Below, piece by piece: positions 29,539 through 38,797 of a stretch of 64,000 nt of DNA. Location of the stretch: NCBI RefSeq assembly GCF_900095735.1, contig NZ_FNLO01000014.1, positions 62,001-126,000 of the forward strand. The letters run 5' to 3'. Source of the stretch: Chitinasiproducens palmae (GTDB lineage Bacteria > Pseudomonadota > Gammaproteobacteria > Burkholderiales > Burkholderiaceae). Both the position numbers and the translations under genes were made by a program. The notes under the pieces are model-generated. The model had not been told where the DNA came from, ran no database searches, and saw only the letters and a program-made list of their open reading frames with translations. Positions within the stretch are counted from its first letter, which is position 1. Each line of letters opens with the position of its first letter.

Positions 29539-30396
29539 ATGGCAACGCATGCGCTCGAAAAGCGACTCGGCTACACGTTCGGCGACGCCGGCCTGCTGGC
29601 TCGTGCGCTGACGCATCGTAGCCACGGCGCCAACCACAACGAACGCCTGGAATTCCTCGGCGATTCGGTGCTGAACTGCGCGGTCGCGGCGATGCTGTAC
29701 CGCCGCTTCGGCGATCTGGACGAGGGCACGCTGTCGCGGGTACGAGCCGGTCTGGTTCGACAGGAAACGCTGCACGAGCATGCGCTGCGACTCTCGTTGT
29801 CCGACGCGCTGCTGCTCGGCGAAGGCGAACTGCGCAGCGGCGGCGCGCACCGTCCGTCGATCCTGGCCGACGCGCTCGAAGCGGTGATCGGCGCCGTCTA
29901 TCTCGATGGTGGTTTCGACGCGGCCAGCGCGGTGCTCGAACGCCTGTATTTGCCGCTGCTCGACCGGGTCGACACCAGCGCGCGCGGCAAGGACGCGAAG
30001 ACGCGGCTGCAGGAGCATCTGCAGGGCCGTCGGCTGGCGCTGCCGACATACACGCTGCTGGCCACGGTGGGCGCCGCGCACGATCAGGCGTTCGAAGTCA
30101 GTTGCAGCGTTCCGGCACTCGACGTAACGGCGAACGGTCGCGGCACCAGCCGGCGTGCGGCCGAGCAGGAGGCGGCGGCCGCGGTCCTGCAGCGGCTCGC
30201 GCCCGCAGACAGCTTGCCTGACGCGGCCGCGACCGTCGCGACAGCGGCATCGGCCGCCGCGCCGACAGCCGGAGCCACCGCCTCGCCGGCGCGCTCGCAG
30301 CGCGCGCCGCGGCCAACCTTGCGTCGCAAGGAGCGCGCGCCGTCCGAGGCGCGGCGCGACGCTGCCGACCGTTCTGGCGACGGCGATGAAGCCTGA
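29539..30396 (+). CDS. rnc: ribonuclease III with an extended C-terminus
   Basis: RNase III cuts double-stranded RNA and releases 16S and 23S precursors. The N-terminal nuclease domain has the signature [13 protein letters not shown] and the acidic [16 protein letters not shown]; a dsRNA-binding domain follows (about 150-222, with [20 protein letters not shown]). After that come about 60 residues of Ala/Pro/Arg-rich low complexity (about 225-285), absent from most RNase III proteins; the total of 285 compares with about 226 in E. coli. The tail is basic and may bind RNA, by inference only. It lies between lepB and era. Confidence 0.95.
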   Translation: MATHALEKRLGYTFGDAGLLARALTHRSHGANHNERLEFLGDSVLNCAVAAMLYRRFGDLDEGTLSRVRAGLVRQETLHEHALRLSLSDALLLGEGELRSGGAHRPSILADALEAVIGAVYLDGGFDAASAVLERLYLPLLDRVDTSARGKDAKTRLQEHLQGRRLALPTYTLLATVGAAHDQAFEVSCSVPALDVTANGRGTSRRAAEQEAAAAVLQRLAPADSLPDAAATVATAASAAAPTAGATASPARSQRAPRPTLRRKERAPSEARRDAADRSGDGDEA

Positions 30397-30504
30397 TTCG
30401 CGTGGCACGTTTCTCGCAGCACATGACTGGCCGTTCGCGCGCGAGCGCGGTCCGGCCGTTTCCACGGTTTTCACCGTTTGTTTCCTTACTCCGAGCTTCC
30501 CGTG

Positions 30505-31401
30505 ATGGCGACGCCAGCCCCTGATTTCCGCTGCGGCACGATCGCGATCGTCGGCCGCCCGAACGTCGGCAAATCGACGTTGATGAATGCGATGGTCGGC
30601 CAGAAGATCAGCATCACCTCGCGCAAGGCGCAGACCACGCGTCACCGGATCACCGGTATCCAGACGCTCGACGATGCGCAGTTCGTGTTCATCGACACAC
30701 CGGGATTCCAGACCCGGCACAACAACGCGCTGAACCGTACCTTGAACCGCACGGTGACGTCGACGCTCGCCGGTGTCGACCTGATCCTGTGGGTGATCGA
30801 GGCCGGCGTGCTGGGCGCCGACGACAAGCAGGTGGCCAGCCTTCTGCCGGAGGGCGCCAACGTGGTCGTGGTGGCGAACAAGAGCGACCGCGTAAAGGAC
30901 AAGGAAACGCTGCTGCCGTTTCTCAAGCAATTGGCCGAGACCCGCGATTTCGCCGACATCGTGCCGATGTCCGCGAAGAGTCGCGACGACGTGCAACGCC
31001 TGTTGTCGCTGCTCAAGCGGTACCTGCCGTTCGGTGAGCCGATCTACGGCGAGGACGAGCTGACCGACCGCAGCGAGCGCTTCCTGGCAGCCGAAATTAT
31101 TCGCGAGAAGGTGTTCCGCTGGACCGGCGAGGAAATCCCGTACACCAGCACGGTGCTGATCGAGAAGTTCGAACAGGAAGGCAAGCTGCGGCGCGTCTTC
31201 GCGACGATTCTGGTCAGCCGCGACAGTCACAAGGCGATGATCATCGGCGTAAAGGGCGCGAAGCTGAAGCAGATCAGCACCGATGCCCGGCTCGACATGG
31301 CCAACCTGTTCGACGGGCCGATCTATCTCGAAGTATTCGTCAAGGTACGCAGCGGCTGGGCCGACAACGAAGCGGGCCTGAGGGCCTATGGCTACGAGTG
31401 A
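30505..31401 (+). CDS. era: GTPase Era
   Basis: Era is a GTPase that binds the 3' end of 16S rRNA during 30S maturation. The 298-residue protein has [16 protein letters not shown] (G1), DTPGFQTRH (G3), ANKSDRVKD (G4) and a C-terminal KH domain ([21 protein letters not shown]). I start at [14 protein letters not shown]; upstream codons in frame are not conserved. The recO start lies inside its last codons. Confidence 0.96.
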   Translation: MATPAPDFRCGTIAIVGRPNVGKSTLMNAMVGQKISITSRKAQTTRHRITGIQTLDDAQFVFIDTPGFQTRHNNALNRTLNRTVTSTLAGVDLILWVIEAGVLGADDKQVASLLPEGANVVVVANKSDRVKDKETLLPFLKQLAETRDFADIVPMSAKSRDDVQRLLSLLKRYLPFGEPIYGEDELTDRSERFLAAEIIREKVFRWTGEEIPYTSTVLIEKFEQEGKLRRVFATILVSRDSHKAMIIGVKGAKLKQISTDARLDMANLFDGPIYLEVFVKVRSGWADNEAGLRAYGYE

Positions 31402-32161
31402 GACGGTTGCGCGGCCGGCGCTGCCGCGCCTGCCGCCGCGCCAGGATCATCGTATCGCCCAGCAGCCAGGCTTTGTGCTGCACACCTATCCATACCGCGA
31501 GACCAGCCTGATTGCCGAGGTCTTCACCCGCGATCACGGCCGTCTGTCGCTGCTCGCGAAAGGCGCCAAGCGGCCCCATTCGGCGCTGCGCTCGGTGCTG
31601 CACACGTTTCAGCCGCTGGCGCTGGGCTGGACCGGCAAGGGCGAGCTGCGCACGATGACCCAGGCCGAGTGGCTCGGTGGCCTGCTGCCGCTGGGCGGCG
31701 ACGCGCTGCTCTCGGGCTTCTACGCCAACGAACTGCTGTTGCGCTTCCTGGCCCGCGAGGACGCGCACACGCGTCTGTTCGATCACTACACGCTGACACT
31801 GACGCGGCTCGCCCACGGCGAGCCGTTGCAGCATACGCTGCGGGCGTTCGAGCGGGTGCTGCTGATGGAGACCGGCTACGGCCAGGCCTTCGACACCACC
31901 GACAGCGGCCGCCGGCCGTTCGAGCCGGCCAGCGTCTACACGTTCGAACCGGAACGCGGCTGGCGTGCGCCGCGCAACGATGACCCGACGGTCTGGCCGC
32001 AGGTGAGCGGGCAGACGTTGCTGGACATTGCCGGCGACGATTACCGCAACCCGCGCACCGCTGCGCAAAGCCGGCAGCTGATGCGTTTCTTGCTGCACCT
32101 GTACCTGGGCGGACAGACGCTCAATACCCGTCAGATCCTGATCGACCTGCAGAAACTATGA
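31388..32161 (+). CDS. recO: DNA repair protein RecO
   Basis: RecO anneals strands and helps load RecA at gaps, with RecF and RecR. The 257-residue protein has the N-terminal OB fold ([20 protein letters not shown], then [13 protein letters not shown]) and a helical C-terminal domain ending [10 protein letters not shown]. The conserved zinc cysteines of some RecO proteins are not present, as in other proteobacteria. It overlaps era by 14 bp and pdxJ by 4 bp. Confidence 0.93.
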   Translation: MATSETVARPALPRLPPRQDHRIAQQPGFVLHTYPYRETSLIAEVFTRDHGRLSLLAKGAKRPHSALRSVLHTFQPLALGWTGKGELRTMTQAEWLGGLLPLGGDALLSGFYANELLLRFLAREDAHTRLFDHYTLTLTRLAHGEPLQHTLRAFERVLLMETGYGQAFDTTDSGRRPFEPASVYTFEPERGWRAPRNDDPTVWPQVSGQTLLDIAGDDYRNPRTAAQSRQLMRFLLHLYLGGQTLNTRQILIDLQKL

Positions 32162-32934
32162 ATCCTTTCGCCTCGGCCGGACCGGCCCTCGAACTCGGCG
32201 TGAACATCGACCATGTCGCGACGCTGCGCAATGCGCGTGGCACCGCGTATCCGGACCCGGTGGCGGCGGCGCGCATCGCGGAAGAAGCGGGTGCCGACGC
32301 AATCACGCTTCATCTGCGCGAAGACCGCCGGCATATTCGCGATGCCGACGTCGATGCGATCCGGGCGAGCATCGTCACGCGGATGAACCTGGAATGCGCG
32401 CTGACACCCGAGATGCTCGCGATCGCCTGCAAGGTGCGGCCGCACGACGTGTGTCTGGTGCCGGAGAAGCGCGAGGAGGTCACGACCGAGGGCGGCCTGG
32501 AAGTGGCCGGCCAGCGCGCCCGAGTGGCGGACGCCTGCGCGCAATTGCGCGAGGCCGGCAGCCGCGTGTCGCTGTTCATCGACGCTGAGCCGGCGCAGAT
32601 CGACGCCGCCGCGGCGGTGGGGGCACCGGTCATCGAAATCCATACCGGGCGCTATGCGGACGCGGTGGACGACGCCGAGCGCGCCCGCGAACTGCGCCGC
32701 ATCGTCGAAGGCGTCGCGCGCGCCGAGGCGCTGGGCTTGCACGTCAATGCCGGGCACGGCCTGCATTACACCAATGTCCAGCCGATCGCCGCGATGGCGG
32801 GGATCCGCGAACTGAACATCGGGCATGCGCTGATCGCGCACGCGGTGTTCGTCGGACTGGCGAATGCGGTGCGCGAAATGAAGGCGATCATGACGGCGGC
32901 GCGTTTTGGCGCGGCGCATGGCGCGCCGCAATGA
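32158..32934 (+). CDS. pdxJ: pyridoxine 5'-phosphate synthase PdxJ
   Basis: PdxJ condenses 1-deoxyxylulose 5-phosphate with 3-amino-2-oxopropyl phosphate to form pyridoxine 5'-phosphate. The 258-residue TIM barrel shows [34 protein letters not shown] and [14 protein letters not shown]. Start and stop both overlap the neighbours by four bases (recO before, acpS after), so the three genes are translationally coupled. Confidence 0.97.
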   Translation: MNPFASAGPALELGVNIDHVATLRNARGTAYPDPVAAARIAEEAGADAITLHLREDRRHIRDADVDAIRASIVTRMNLECALTPEMLAIACKVRPHDVCLVPEKREEVTTEGGLEVAGQRARVADACAQLREAGSRVSLFIDAEPAQIDAAAAVGAPVIEIHTGRYADAVDDAERARELRRIVEGVARAEALGLHVNAGHGLHYTNVQPIAAMAGIRELNIGHALIAHAVFVGLANAVREMKAIMTAARFGAAHGAPQ

Positions 32935-33323
32935 TCGCCGGCATCGGCACCGACCTGATCGAAATCGCGCGCATCGCGGCGACGCTGGAGCGCACCCATG
33001 GCCGCTTCGCGCAGCGCGTGCTGGGCCCCGATGAGCTGGCGGTCTACGAGGCGCGCACGCGCCGCCTGCCACGGCGCGGCTTGACCTATCTGGCGACGCG
33101 TTTCGCGGCCAAGGAAGCCTTTTCCAAAGCGATCGGACTTGGCATGCGCATGCCAATGACCTGGCGCGCGATGCAGACGCTGAATGCGCGCTCCGGTGCG
33201 CCGCAGGTCGTGCTTAGTGGCGTGCTGGCCGACTGGGTCGCCGAGCGCGGTTTGCGCTTCCACGTGAGCCTTACCGACGAACGCGAAATGGCGGTCGCCT
33301 TCGTGGTGGCCGAACGAGACTGA
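32931..33323 (+). CDS. acpS: holo-ACP synthase AcpS
   Basis: AcpS transfers phosphopantetheine from CoA to the Ser of acyl carrier protein, here AcpP further upstream. The 130-residue protein has [14 protein letters not shown] and [14 protein letters not shown], containing the Mg and CoA binding residues. The ATGA overlap with pdxJ repeats the pdxJ-acpS pairing of many proteobacteria. Confidence 0.96.
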   Translation: MIAGIGTDLIEIARIAATLERTHGRFAQRVLGPDELAVYEARTRRLPRRGLTYLATRFAAKEAFSKAIGLGMRMPMTWRAMQTLNARSGAPQVVLSGVLADWVAERGLRFHVSLTDEREMAVAFVVAERD

Positions 33324-33338
33324 CATTTGCTTCCTGAC

Positions 33339-34607
33339 ATGATCGATCCTTCCGTTTCTCCCGCAGGCCGGCCGGTACCGACGCAGCATGCCGTGCCGAA
33401 TGCGGCCCCGAATGGGTCCTTGAAAGCGCCCTTGAATGCACCCTTGAATGCGACGCCCGCCGCATTGCCGCCCGGTCCATTGATGCTCGACGTGCTCGGC
33501 ACCGAGTTGAACGCCGACGACCGGCGGCGCCTGCGCGATCCCGCGACCGGCGGCGTGATCCTGTTCGCGCGCAACTTTGTGTCGCGCGCCCAGTTGCTCG
33601 CGTTGACGGCCGCGATTCGCGCGGTTCGGCCGGAACTGCTCATCGCAGTCGACCAAGAGGGCGGACGGGTACAGCGCTTCAGGACCGACGGGTTCACCCG
33701 CGTGCCGCCGATGCGCGAGATCGGCCGCGTCGCGGCGACGGATCTCGGTCGCGGCATCCGGCTCGCCGCCGCCGCGGGGTTCGTGCTGGCCGCGGAACTG
33801 CGCGCGCACGGCGTCGATTTGAGTTTCACGCCGGTGCTGGACGTGGACATCGGCCGCTCCAGCGTGATCGGCGATCGCGCCTTCGATGGCGATGCAACAC
33901 GCGTCGCGCTGTTGGCGGGCGCGCTCAATGGCGGTCTGCTGGCCGCCGGCATGGCGAATTGCGGCAAGCACTTCCCGGGGCACGGCCACGTGGCGGCCGA
34001 CACCCATGCCAGCGCGGCGAGCGACGAGCGCGACCGGACGACGCTGCTGCGTGATGCACGGGATTTCCTGGCGGTGGGCGCGTCGTTGCGCGCGGTGATG
34101 GCGGCGCACGTCGTCTACCCCGCGGTGGACAGTGTGCCGGCCGGCTTCTCGAAGGTATGGCTGAAGGACGTGCTGCGCGGACAGCTCGGCTTCGATGGCG
34201 CGGTGTTCAGCGACGATCTGTCGATGGCAGGGGCGCGCGTCGCGGGCGACGTATTGGCCGGCGCGCGCATGGCGCTGCGAGCAGGCTGCGACATGGTGCT
34301 GGTGTGCAACGATGGCGCCGCGGCCGACCGCGTTCTCGACGGCTTAGGCGACGGCTTAGGCGACGGCTCAAGCGACGGTCCGAGCGACGGTGCCGGCGCA
34401 ACGACCCACTCGACCACCGGCGCAGCGGCGGGCGCGGAGCCGGCCGCTGCCGATTCCGCTTCATTTCCAGACTGGGATCGCGCCAGCCGACAGCGCATTG
34501 CGGCGCTGCGGCCGAGCGGTACGGCATGGGATTTCGAGACGCTGCGCGGCCGGGACGACTACCAACTCGCCGTTCGCGCGCTCGCTGCGCTTGCCGCGGT
34601 GGCTTGA
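33339..34607 (+). CDS. nagZ: beta-N-acetylhexosaminidase NagZ with internal repeats
   Basis: NagZ removes N-acetylglucosamine from anhydromuropeptides during wall recycling. GH3 signs are [27 protein letters not shown] (catalytic His loop) and [10 protein letters not shown] with the nucleophile Asp. The 422-residue protein is longer than the usual 340-360. The N-terminus (about 45 residues) carries three copies of a 12-bp unit ([10 protein letters not shown]) and a 16-residue [18 protein letters not shown] run plus an Ala/Thr stretch sits before the C-terminal helices. Neither disturbs the catalytic barrel. Upstream TTG 33327 is possible but unlikely. Confidence 0.93.
   Translation: MIDPSVSPAGRPVPTQHAVPNAAPNGSLKAPLNAPLNATPAALPPGPLMLDVLGTELNADDRRRLRDPATGGVILFARNFVSRAQLLALTAAIRAVRPELLIAVDQEGGRVQRFRTDGFTRVPPMREIGRVAATDLGRGIRLAAAAGFVLAAELRAHGVDLSFTPVLDVDIGRSSVIGDRAFDGDATRVALLAGALNGGLLAAGMANCGKHFPGHGHVAADTHASAASDERDRTTLLRDARDFLAVGASLRAVMAAHVVYPAVDSVPAGFSKVWLKDVLRGQLGFDGAVFSDDLSMAGARVAGDVLAGARMALRAGCDMVLVCNDGAAADRVLDGLGDGLGDGSSDGPSDGAGATTHSTTGAAAGAEPAAADSASFPDWDRASRQRIAALRPSGTAWDFETLRGRDDYQLAVRALAALAAVA
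33418..33453. repeat. 12-bp repeats in the nagZ N-terminus
   Basis: ccttgaaagcgc, ccttgaatgcac, ccttgaatgcga. Three in-frame copies, encoding the [12 protein letters not shown] segment before the enzyme domain. Confidence 0.88.
34338..34391. repeat. 12-bp repeats near the nagZ C-terminus
   Basis: gacggcttaggc occurs twice exactly, then gacggctcaagc, gacggtccgagc and a final gacggt. Four full units, in frame, encoding repeats of Asp-Gly-X-X. Confidence 0.92.
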
Positions 34608-34708
34608 GCGAGACGCGGCCGCTTGATGCTGCAAGCGAGTTCCTGCGCTGCGCATGGCCGAGCGGGCGGGGCGGTCCGTCGAATCCAGACGGAGTCCGGC
34701 TCGCGCCG

Positions 34709-36067
34709 CTAGTACTTCATCCGCTGCAGCTTGTTATACAGCGTCTTGGGGCTGATGCCGAGCATCGATGCGGCGCGATGACGGGTGCCGCCGACTGCAT
34801 CCAGCGTCGCGCGGATCAGCATCTCCTCCACATCGGCCAGCGGCGTGCCGACATCGATGTGCACGCTGCCGCCGCGACTGCCTTGCCCATTGACCTGGCC
34901 GTCGAGCGCCGAGATGGTCAACAGATCGTCGGCGCCGCGATAGGCCTGCTCGATGGCATCGCGCAGTTCCTTGACGTTACCCGACCAATTGCGCGCTTCG
35001 AGGGCCGCAAGCGCGTCGGCCGCCAGCCGCTTGTTGCCGCCTTCGCGTTGATTGAACAGGTCGACGAAATGGTGCGCGAGTTGCGCGACGTCTTCGCGGC
35101 GCTCGCGCAGCGGCGGGATGGACACGGTCGATGCCTCGAACGCAAGATAGAGGTCCTGACGCAACCGGCCTTCGGCGACCGCACGTTGCGGATCCTGGGT
35201 CGTCGAGGCGATGACCCTGAAGTCGGCCGGCAGATCGACGCTGCCGCCCAGGCGCTGAAACGTGCGCGAGCGAAGCGTGGCTGCCAGTGCGTGCTGGTGT
35301 TCGATCGGCAACTGCGTCAACTCGTCGAGGAACAAGGTGCCGCCGCTCGCGCGCTCCAGCGCCCCGGCCGCCCGGCCATCTGCACTCAGGAACGGCGTGG
35401 CCGGCCCGCCTTGTTCCTGGCCGAACAGCATCGTCGCGAATGGCCGGCTGCTCGCCGCGATCCGGCAGTCGAAGCTGACGAACGCACCCTTGCGGCGACG
35501 GCTCATCTGATGCAGCGTCTTCGCGGCGATCTGCTTGCCAGCGCCACTTTCGCCGACCAGCAACACCGCGTGTTCGGTGCCGGCGTGCTGTTCCAACGAA
35601 TCGTAAAGCGTATTGATCGCTTGCGAGCGCCCGACCATCGGTCCGAAGTGACCGAGCTGGCGCAGCTGCGCCTTCAGCGTCTGGACCTGCTCGGTGAGTT
35701 CGAACGGGCGCGGAATGCGCGCCAGCAGGCTGCGCAGGCGGGGAATGCTGACCGGCTTGAGGAGATAGTCCCAGATGCCGTGGCGCAATGCCTCGATCGC
35801 GCTTTCGACGGTGGCGTTGCCAGTCATCACGATGACCGGCACCGAGGCGTTAGGCGGTTGCAGCGGCAGATGCGGCAGCAGGTCCAGGCCTTTGCCATCG
35901 GGCAGGTTCAAATCGATCAGCACGATGTCGGGAATGAAGCGCGACAGCGCACGCTTGGCTTCGGCGAGCGTCGCGGCGGTATCAACCGAGAAGTCGTCGG
36001 CTTCGAGGATCGCGGCGAGTCCCGAGAGGCTGTTCGGATCGTCTTCGACTATGAGTGCGTGAGGCAT
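34709..36067 (-). CDS. NtrC-like response regulator lacking the GAFTGA motif
   Basis: A 452-residue three-domain regulator. The receiver domain (1-120) has the phospho-acceptor Asp52 (IVLIDLNLP), the MTGN Thr region and KPVS Lys. The AAA+ domain has Walker A GESGAGKQ, Walker B GGTLFLDEL, sensor ASTTQDP and PPLRERREDV. The C-terminus is a Fis-type helix-turn-helix (GTRHRAASMLGISPKTLYNKL). The GAFTGA loop that contacts sigma-54 is replaced by GGPATPFLSADGRAAG, so normal sigma-54 activation is unlikely. It may act on sigma-70 promoters, as GAFTGA-less NtrC of Rhodobacter does. No histidine kinase is nearby. It follows the BON lipoprotein on the same strand by 36 bp. Confidence 0.88.
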   Translation of the reverse strand: MPHALIVEDDPNSLSGLAAILEADDFSVDTAATLAEAKRALSRFIPDIVLIDLNLPDGKGLDLLPHLPLQPPNASVPVIVMTGNATVESAIEALRHGIWDYLLKPVSIPRLRSLLARIPRPFELTEQVQTLKAQLRQLGHFGPMVGRSQAINTLYDSLEQHAGTEHAVLLVGESGAGKQIAAKTLHQMSRRRKGAFVSFDCRIAASSRPFATMLFGQEQGGPATPFLSADGRAAGALERASGGTLFLDELTQLPIEHQHALAATLRSRTFQRLGGSVDLPADFRVIASTTQDPQRAVAEGRLRQDLYLAFEASTVSIPPLRERREDVAQLAHHFVDLFNQREGGNKRLAADALAALEARNWSGNVKELRDAIEQAYRGADDLLTISALDGQVNGQGSRGGSVHIDVGTPLADVEEMLIRATLDAVGGTRHRAASMLGISPKTLYNKLQRMKY

Positions 36068-36103
36068 GTTCGGCTTCGCAGTGGGCGGCAGGCATGCCGG
36101 GTG

Positions 36104-36457
36104 TCAGGGCGTGGCGACACGCAGTGCGTTGATGACGCCGTCGACGCCCTCGACGTTGCGCGCGACCTCGGCGGCCGCGACGCTTTGGTCCGCGCTGCCG
36201 ACCTGGCCGGACAGGGTCACGACGCCGCCCTGGCTGTCCACTTTCACATCGGTTCCAGACACCGCGGCCGTGCGCAGCAGCTCGGCCTTCACGCGCGCGG
36301 TCACCGTGGTATCACGTGAAAACGCGGTCGCGTTGGCGCGGGCATTGGCCGAGGCGCAGCCGCCCAGCTGCGTGACGGCGAGCGTTGCCGCCAGGGCGGC
36401 AACAGCCAGTGTGGACCAAGGTGCGGCAAAAACGCGCGCCTGCGTGCAATGCGTCAT
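36104..36457 (-). CDS. BON-domain lipoprotein
   Basis: A 117-residue protein with a signal peptide and lipobox (VTQLGGCASA), giving a lipid-anchored mature protein, followed by one BON domain (about 50-117: TTVTARVKAELLRT, VDSQGGVVTLSGQV, AAEVARNVEGVDGV). BON domains bind membranes or phospholipids, as in OsmY and DolP. I start at MTHCTQARVF, which gives a normal signal peptide. It precedes the NtrC-like regulator on the same strand; the pair may be one transcription unit, but no functional link is proven. Confidence 0.85.
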   Translation of the reverse strand: MTHCTQARVFAAPWSTLAVAALAATLAVTQLGGCASANARANATAFSRDTTVTARVKAELLRTAAVSGTDVKVDSQGGVVTLSGQVGSADQSVAAAEVARNVEGVDGVINALRVATP

Positions 36458-36642
36458 CGAGATCGGTCCTGACAAGCGGGAAGGGTTGCCGACCTGGACC
36501 CGCAATCAGGCGCAGTCGGCATGAATGGCTTAAAGCATATTGCATGCCATTGCGGCGCGGCACGGCGCTTGCACAGTTCGCCGGCAATCGCATGGCAAGT
36601 CGGCCGGCTTAGCGGTAAAAATAACCTGCGAAAAACGCCGGG

Positions 36643-36672
36643 CGAAAAAAAACGCTCCGGAAACGGAGCGTT
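36643..36672 (-). terminator. intrinsic terminator of efp
   Basis: In the minus-strand transcript an 8-bp stem (AACGCTCC with GGAGCGTT) around a six-base loop is followed by a run of U residues (A-run at 36645-36652 on the plus strand). It lies 18 bp past the efp stop and would separate efp from the BON gene. Confidence 0.9.
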
Positions 36673-36689
36673 CTTCAAGGCAGTTGGTT

Positions 36690-37247
36690 TTACGCGCGGC
36701 TGCGATATTCGCCAGTGCGGGTGTCGATTTCGATCTTGTCGCCGATCGCGCAGAACAGCGGCACCGGCAGTTCCATGCCGGTCGAGATCTTGGCCGACTT
36801 CATCACCTTGCCGGACGACGTATCGCCCTTGACGGCCGGTTCCGTATAGATGATCTCGCGCACGACCGTAGTCGGCAGGTCCACCGAGATCGCCTTCTCG
36901 TTATAGAACACCACCTCGCACGCCATGCCGTCCTCGAGGTAGTTGAGCGCGTCGCCCAGGTTCTCGGCTTCGACTTCGTACTGGTTGTAGTCGGCGTCCA
37001 TGAATACGTACATCGGGTCGGCGAAGTACGAGTACGTGACTTCCTTGCGTTCCAGCACGACGACTTCGAACTTGTCGTCGGCCTTGTAGACCGCCTCGCT
37101 CGCCGCGCCAGTCAGAAGGTTCTTCAACTTCATCTTGACCACGGCCGAGTTGCGGCCCGATTTGTTGTAATCGGCTTTCTGCACGACCAGCGGATCGTTG
37201 CCGACCATCACGACGTTACCGGCGCGAAGTTCCTGAGCAGTCTTCAT
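36690..37247 (-). CDS. efp: elongation factor P, arginine-32 type
   Basis: EF-P enters stalled ribosomes and promotes peptide bonds at polyproline stretches. The 185-residue protein starts [13 protein letters not shown] and has the three EF-P domains. The tip of domain I reads [10 protein letters not shown]; counting gives Arg32, not the Lys34 of E. coli. Arg32 EF-P is activated by rhamnosylation by EarP, whose gene lies directly upstream. It has its own promoter within the end of earP and a leader of about 270 nt. Confidence 0.97.
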   Translation of the reverse strand: MKTAQELRAGNVVMVGNDPLVVQKADYNKSGRNSAVVKMKLKNLLTGAASEAVYKADDKFEVVVLERKEVTYSYFADPMYVFMDADYNQYEVEAENLGDALNYLEDGMACEVVFYNEKAISVDLPTTVVREIIYTEPAVKGDTSSGKVMKSAKISTGMELPVPLFCAIGDKIEIDTRTGEYRSRA

Positions 37248-37517
37248 AAGGGTCCTGAACGGTTGTTCCGGCGCAGTCCGAGAGCCGCACGCGCCGCTTG
37301 AAACGGTTGCTTGGCGAACGCCGGCCGCGTTCGCAGATTCGGTTGCCGGCGGGCCGCGGCTGCTTGCCATGCCTGCCCGCCTCGCGCCTTTGGGGCGCGC
37401 ATCGTGCCGCCGGATGCCGCGCGCCCGCGCATTCCACGAACGAAATGCGCCGGGCGGCGACACCGCCACGGTTGCCAACGCGGCAATGCCGGATGGCTGG
37501 CCGATGACCAACTCGCA

Positions 37518-37544
37518 ATTATAGCCTTTCTTCTGTAAATTCAA
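37518..37544 (-). promoter_or_regulatory. efp promoter inside the 3' end of earP
   Basis: On the minus strand TTGAAT (37539-37544) and TATAAT (37518-37523) are 15 bases apart; GTTGAA gives 16. The -10 is perfect and is preceded by GGC, a common context in this genome. It lies over the last codons and stop of earP and points to efp, leaving about 270 nt of GC-rich leader with no gene. Confidence 0.65.
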
Positions 37545-38688
37545 CTAGTTTTGCCGCAAGCCCGGCTTGTCCGCCAAGCCGCTCGGCCCACTGTGCCGCA
37601 TGGCGGCGCCAGCCGGGCAAGTGCGCGTCCGCGTTTCGCCAGGCCAGCCCGGCGCGCGCCGCCTGCTCGGGACGATTCCAACTCTCGAAGCAAGCGATGA
37701 TTGCGCTGGCCACCGCTTCGTCGAGCCCGGCCGTGTAGCGCTGCAGGAAAGCGTCGAGCTTGGGCAGATGCGCACCGTCGTCCTGTGGGTAGATCTGCCA
37801 GCAGAATGGCCGGCCCGCGAGTTGCGCGCGCACGAAGGAGTCCTCGCCGCGGACGAAATTCAGGTCGGCCAAACGGAGCAGGCGGTCGTAGTCATCCTGT
37901 CTCAGAAAGGGCAAGGCATGCACGGTCAGCGCATCGCGTCGTGCCACGGCGCCGGCGGCCAACGGTTGGCCCAGCGCCGCCGCGACGCCGGCACTGGCGC
38001 GCGACTCAGGCACCAGCAAGACGGTTGGCGCGCCGGCATGGCGCCAGGCATCGAGCAACGACGGCAACGACGGGTTCTCGTACGCGAAGAGGGACACGAG
38101 CCGGCTGTCCGCCTGCGGCGGGGCGCCCGCCAAGCCCAGTGCGCGCCAGGTGCCGGCGCGATCCGCATCGACAGCGGCGAAACGCGCGCCAAGGTCGGCT
38201 TCGACCAGCAAACCGCCGCTGCCTACGTCAAAACCCGGGAAGAAGAACGTCTTCGACAGGGGCAGGCGCGGGTGGGGCGATGCGCAGCCATGCAGCGCCG
38301 TGGTCCAGGTCTCGGCGCTCAGGTATTCGAGATTGAGCCAGACGGCCGGTTTCGCGCGCGCCGCCGCCGCAAGACTTGCTTCGTAGGCCGACGGCAGTGC
38401 GCAGGCGAACGCTTCGATCACCACCTCCACCGACGGGTCGGCGCGCACGGTGTCGCGCCACGGCACCACCTGCACGCTGCCGGCGCCGACCGCCAGGCCG
38501 GACGGTGCGTCCACTGGCCCGGCGAGCGCGCGCAGCGGCACGGCGTCGTCGATGATCAGCCGCACTTGCCAGCCGTGTTCGCGCGCCAGCTGGCGGGCCA
38601 GCCGCCAGCACACGCCCGCGTCGCCGAAGTTGTCGACCACGCGGCAAAACAGATCGCAGCGGCGACCGGGCAGAGGCATTGCTTGCAT
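37519..38688 (-). CDS. earP: EF-P arginine-32 rhamnosyltransferase EarP
   Basis: EarP transfers rhamnose from dTDP-rhamnose to Arg32 of EF-P, which is required for EF-P activity in this clade. The 389-residue protein has the N-terminal [20 protein letters not shown], containing the two conserved Asp residues, LNLEYLSAE, and the C-terminal [18 protein letters not shown] with the conserved Glu, followed by [11 protein letters not shown]. Two in-frame ATGs (38688 and 38679) are possible. It lies just upstream of efp on the same strand. Confidence 0.95.
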   Translation of the reverse strand: MQAMPLPGRRCDLFCRVVDNFGDAGVCWRLARQLAREHGWQVRLIIDDAVPLRALAGPVDAPSGLAVGAGSVQVVPWRDTVRADPSVEVVIEAFACALPSAYEASLAAAARAKPAVWLNLEYLSAETWTTALHGCASPHPRLPLSKTFFFPGFDVGSGGLLVEADLGARFAAVDADRAGTWRALGLAGAPPQADSRLVSLFAYENPSLPSLLDAWRHAGAPTVLLVPESRASAGVAAALGQPLAAGAVARRDALTVHALPFLRQDDYDRLLRLADLNFVRGEDSFVRAQLAGRPFCWQIYPQDDGAHLPKLDAFLQRYTAGLDEAVASAIIACFESWNRPEQAARAGLAWRNADAHLPGWRRHAAQWAERLGGQAGLAAKLVEFTEERL

Positions 38689-38797
38689 CCAGGTGTGGCG
38701 TCGCCGGGCGCCGGTCGGCGCAAGCCGCTTCCGCGCCGGTCGAATCTCTTTAAACTGGCGATTCTAGCCGAACGCAAGCAGGCAAGTCCGTCCCAGC

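Noticed and set aside
34157-36319. A long plus-strand frame opposite the NtrC-like regulator
   Set aside because: Composition typical of a shadow; the minus strand has receiver, AAA+ and HTH domains.
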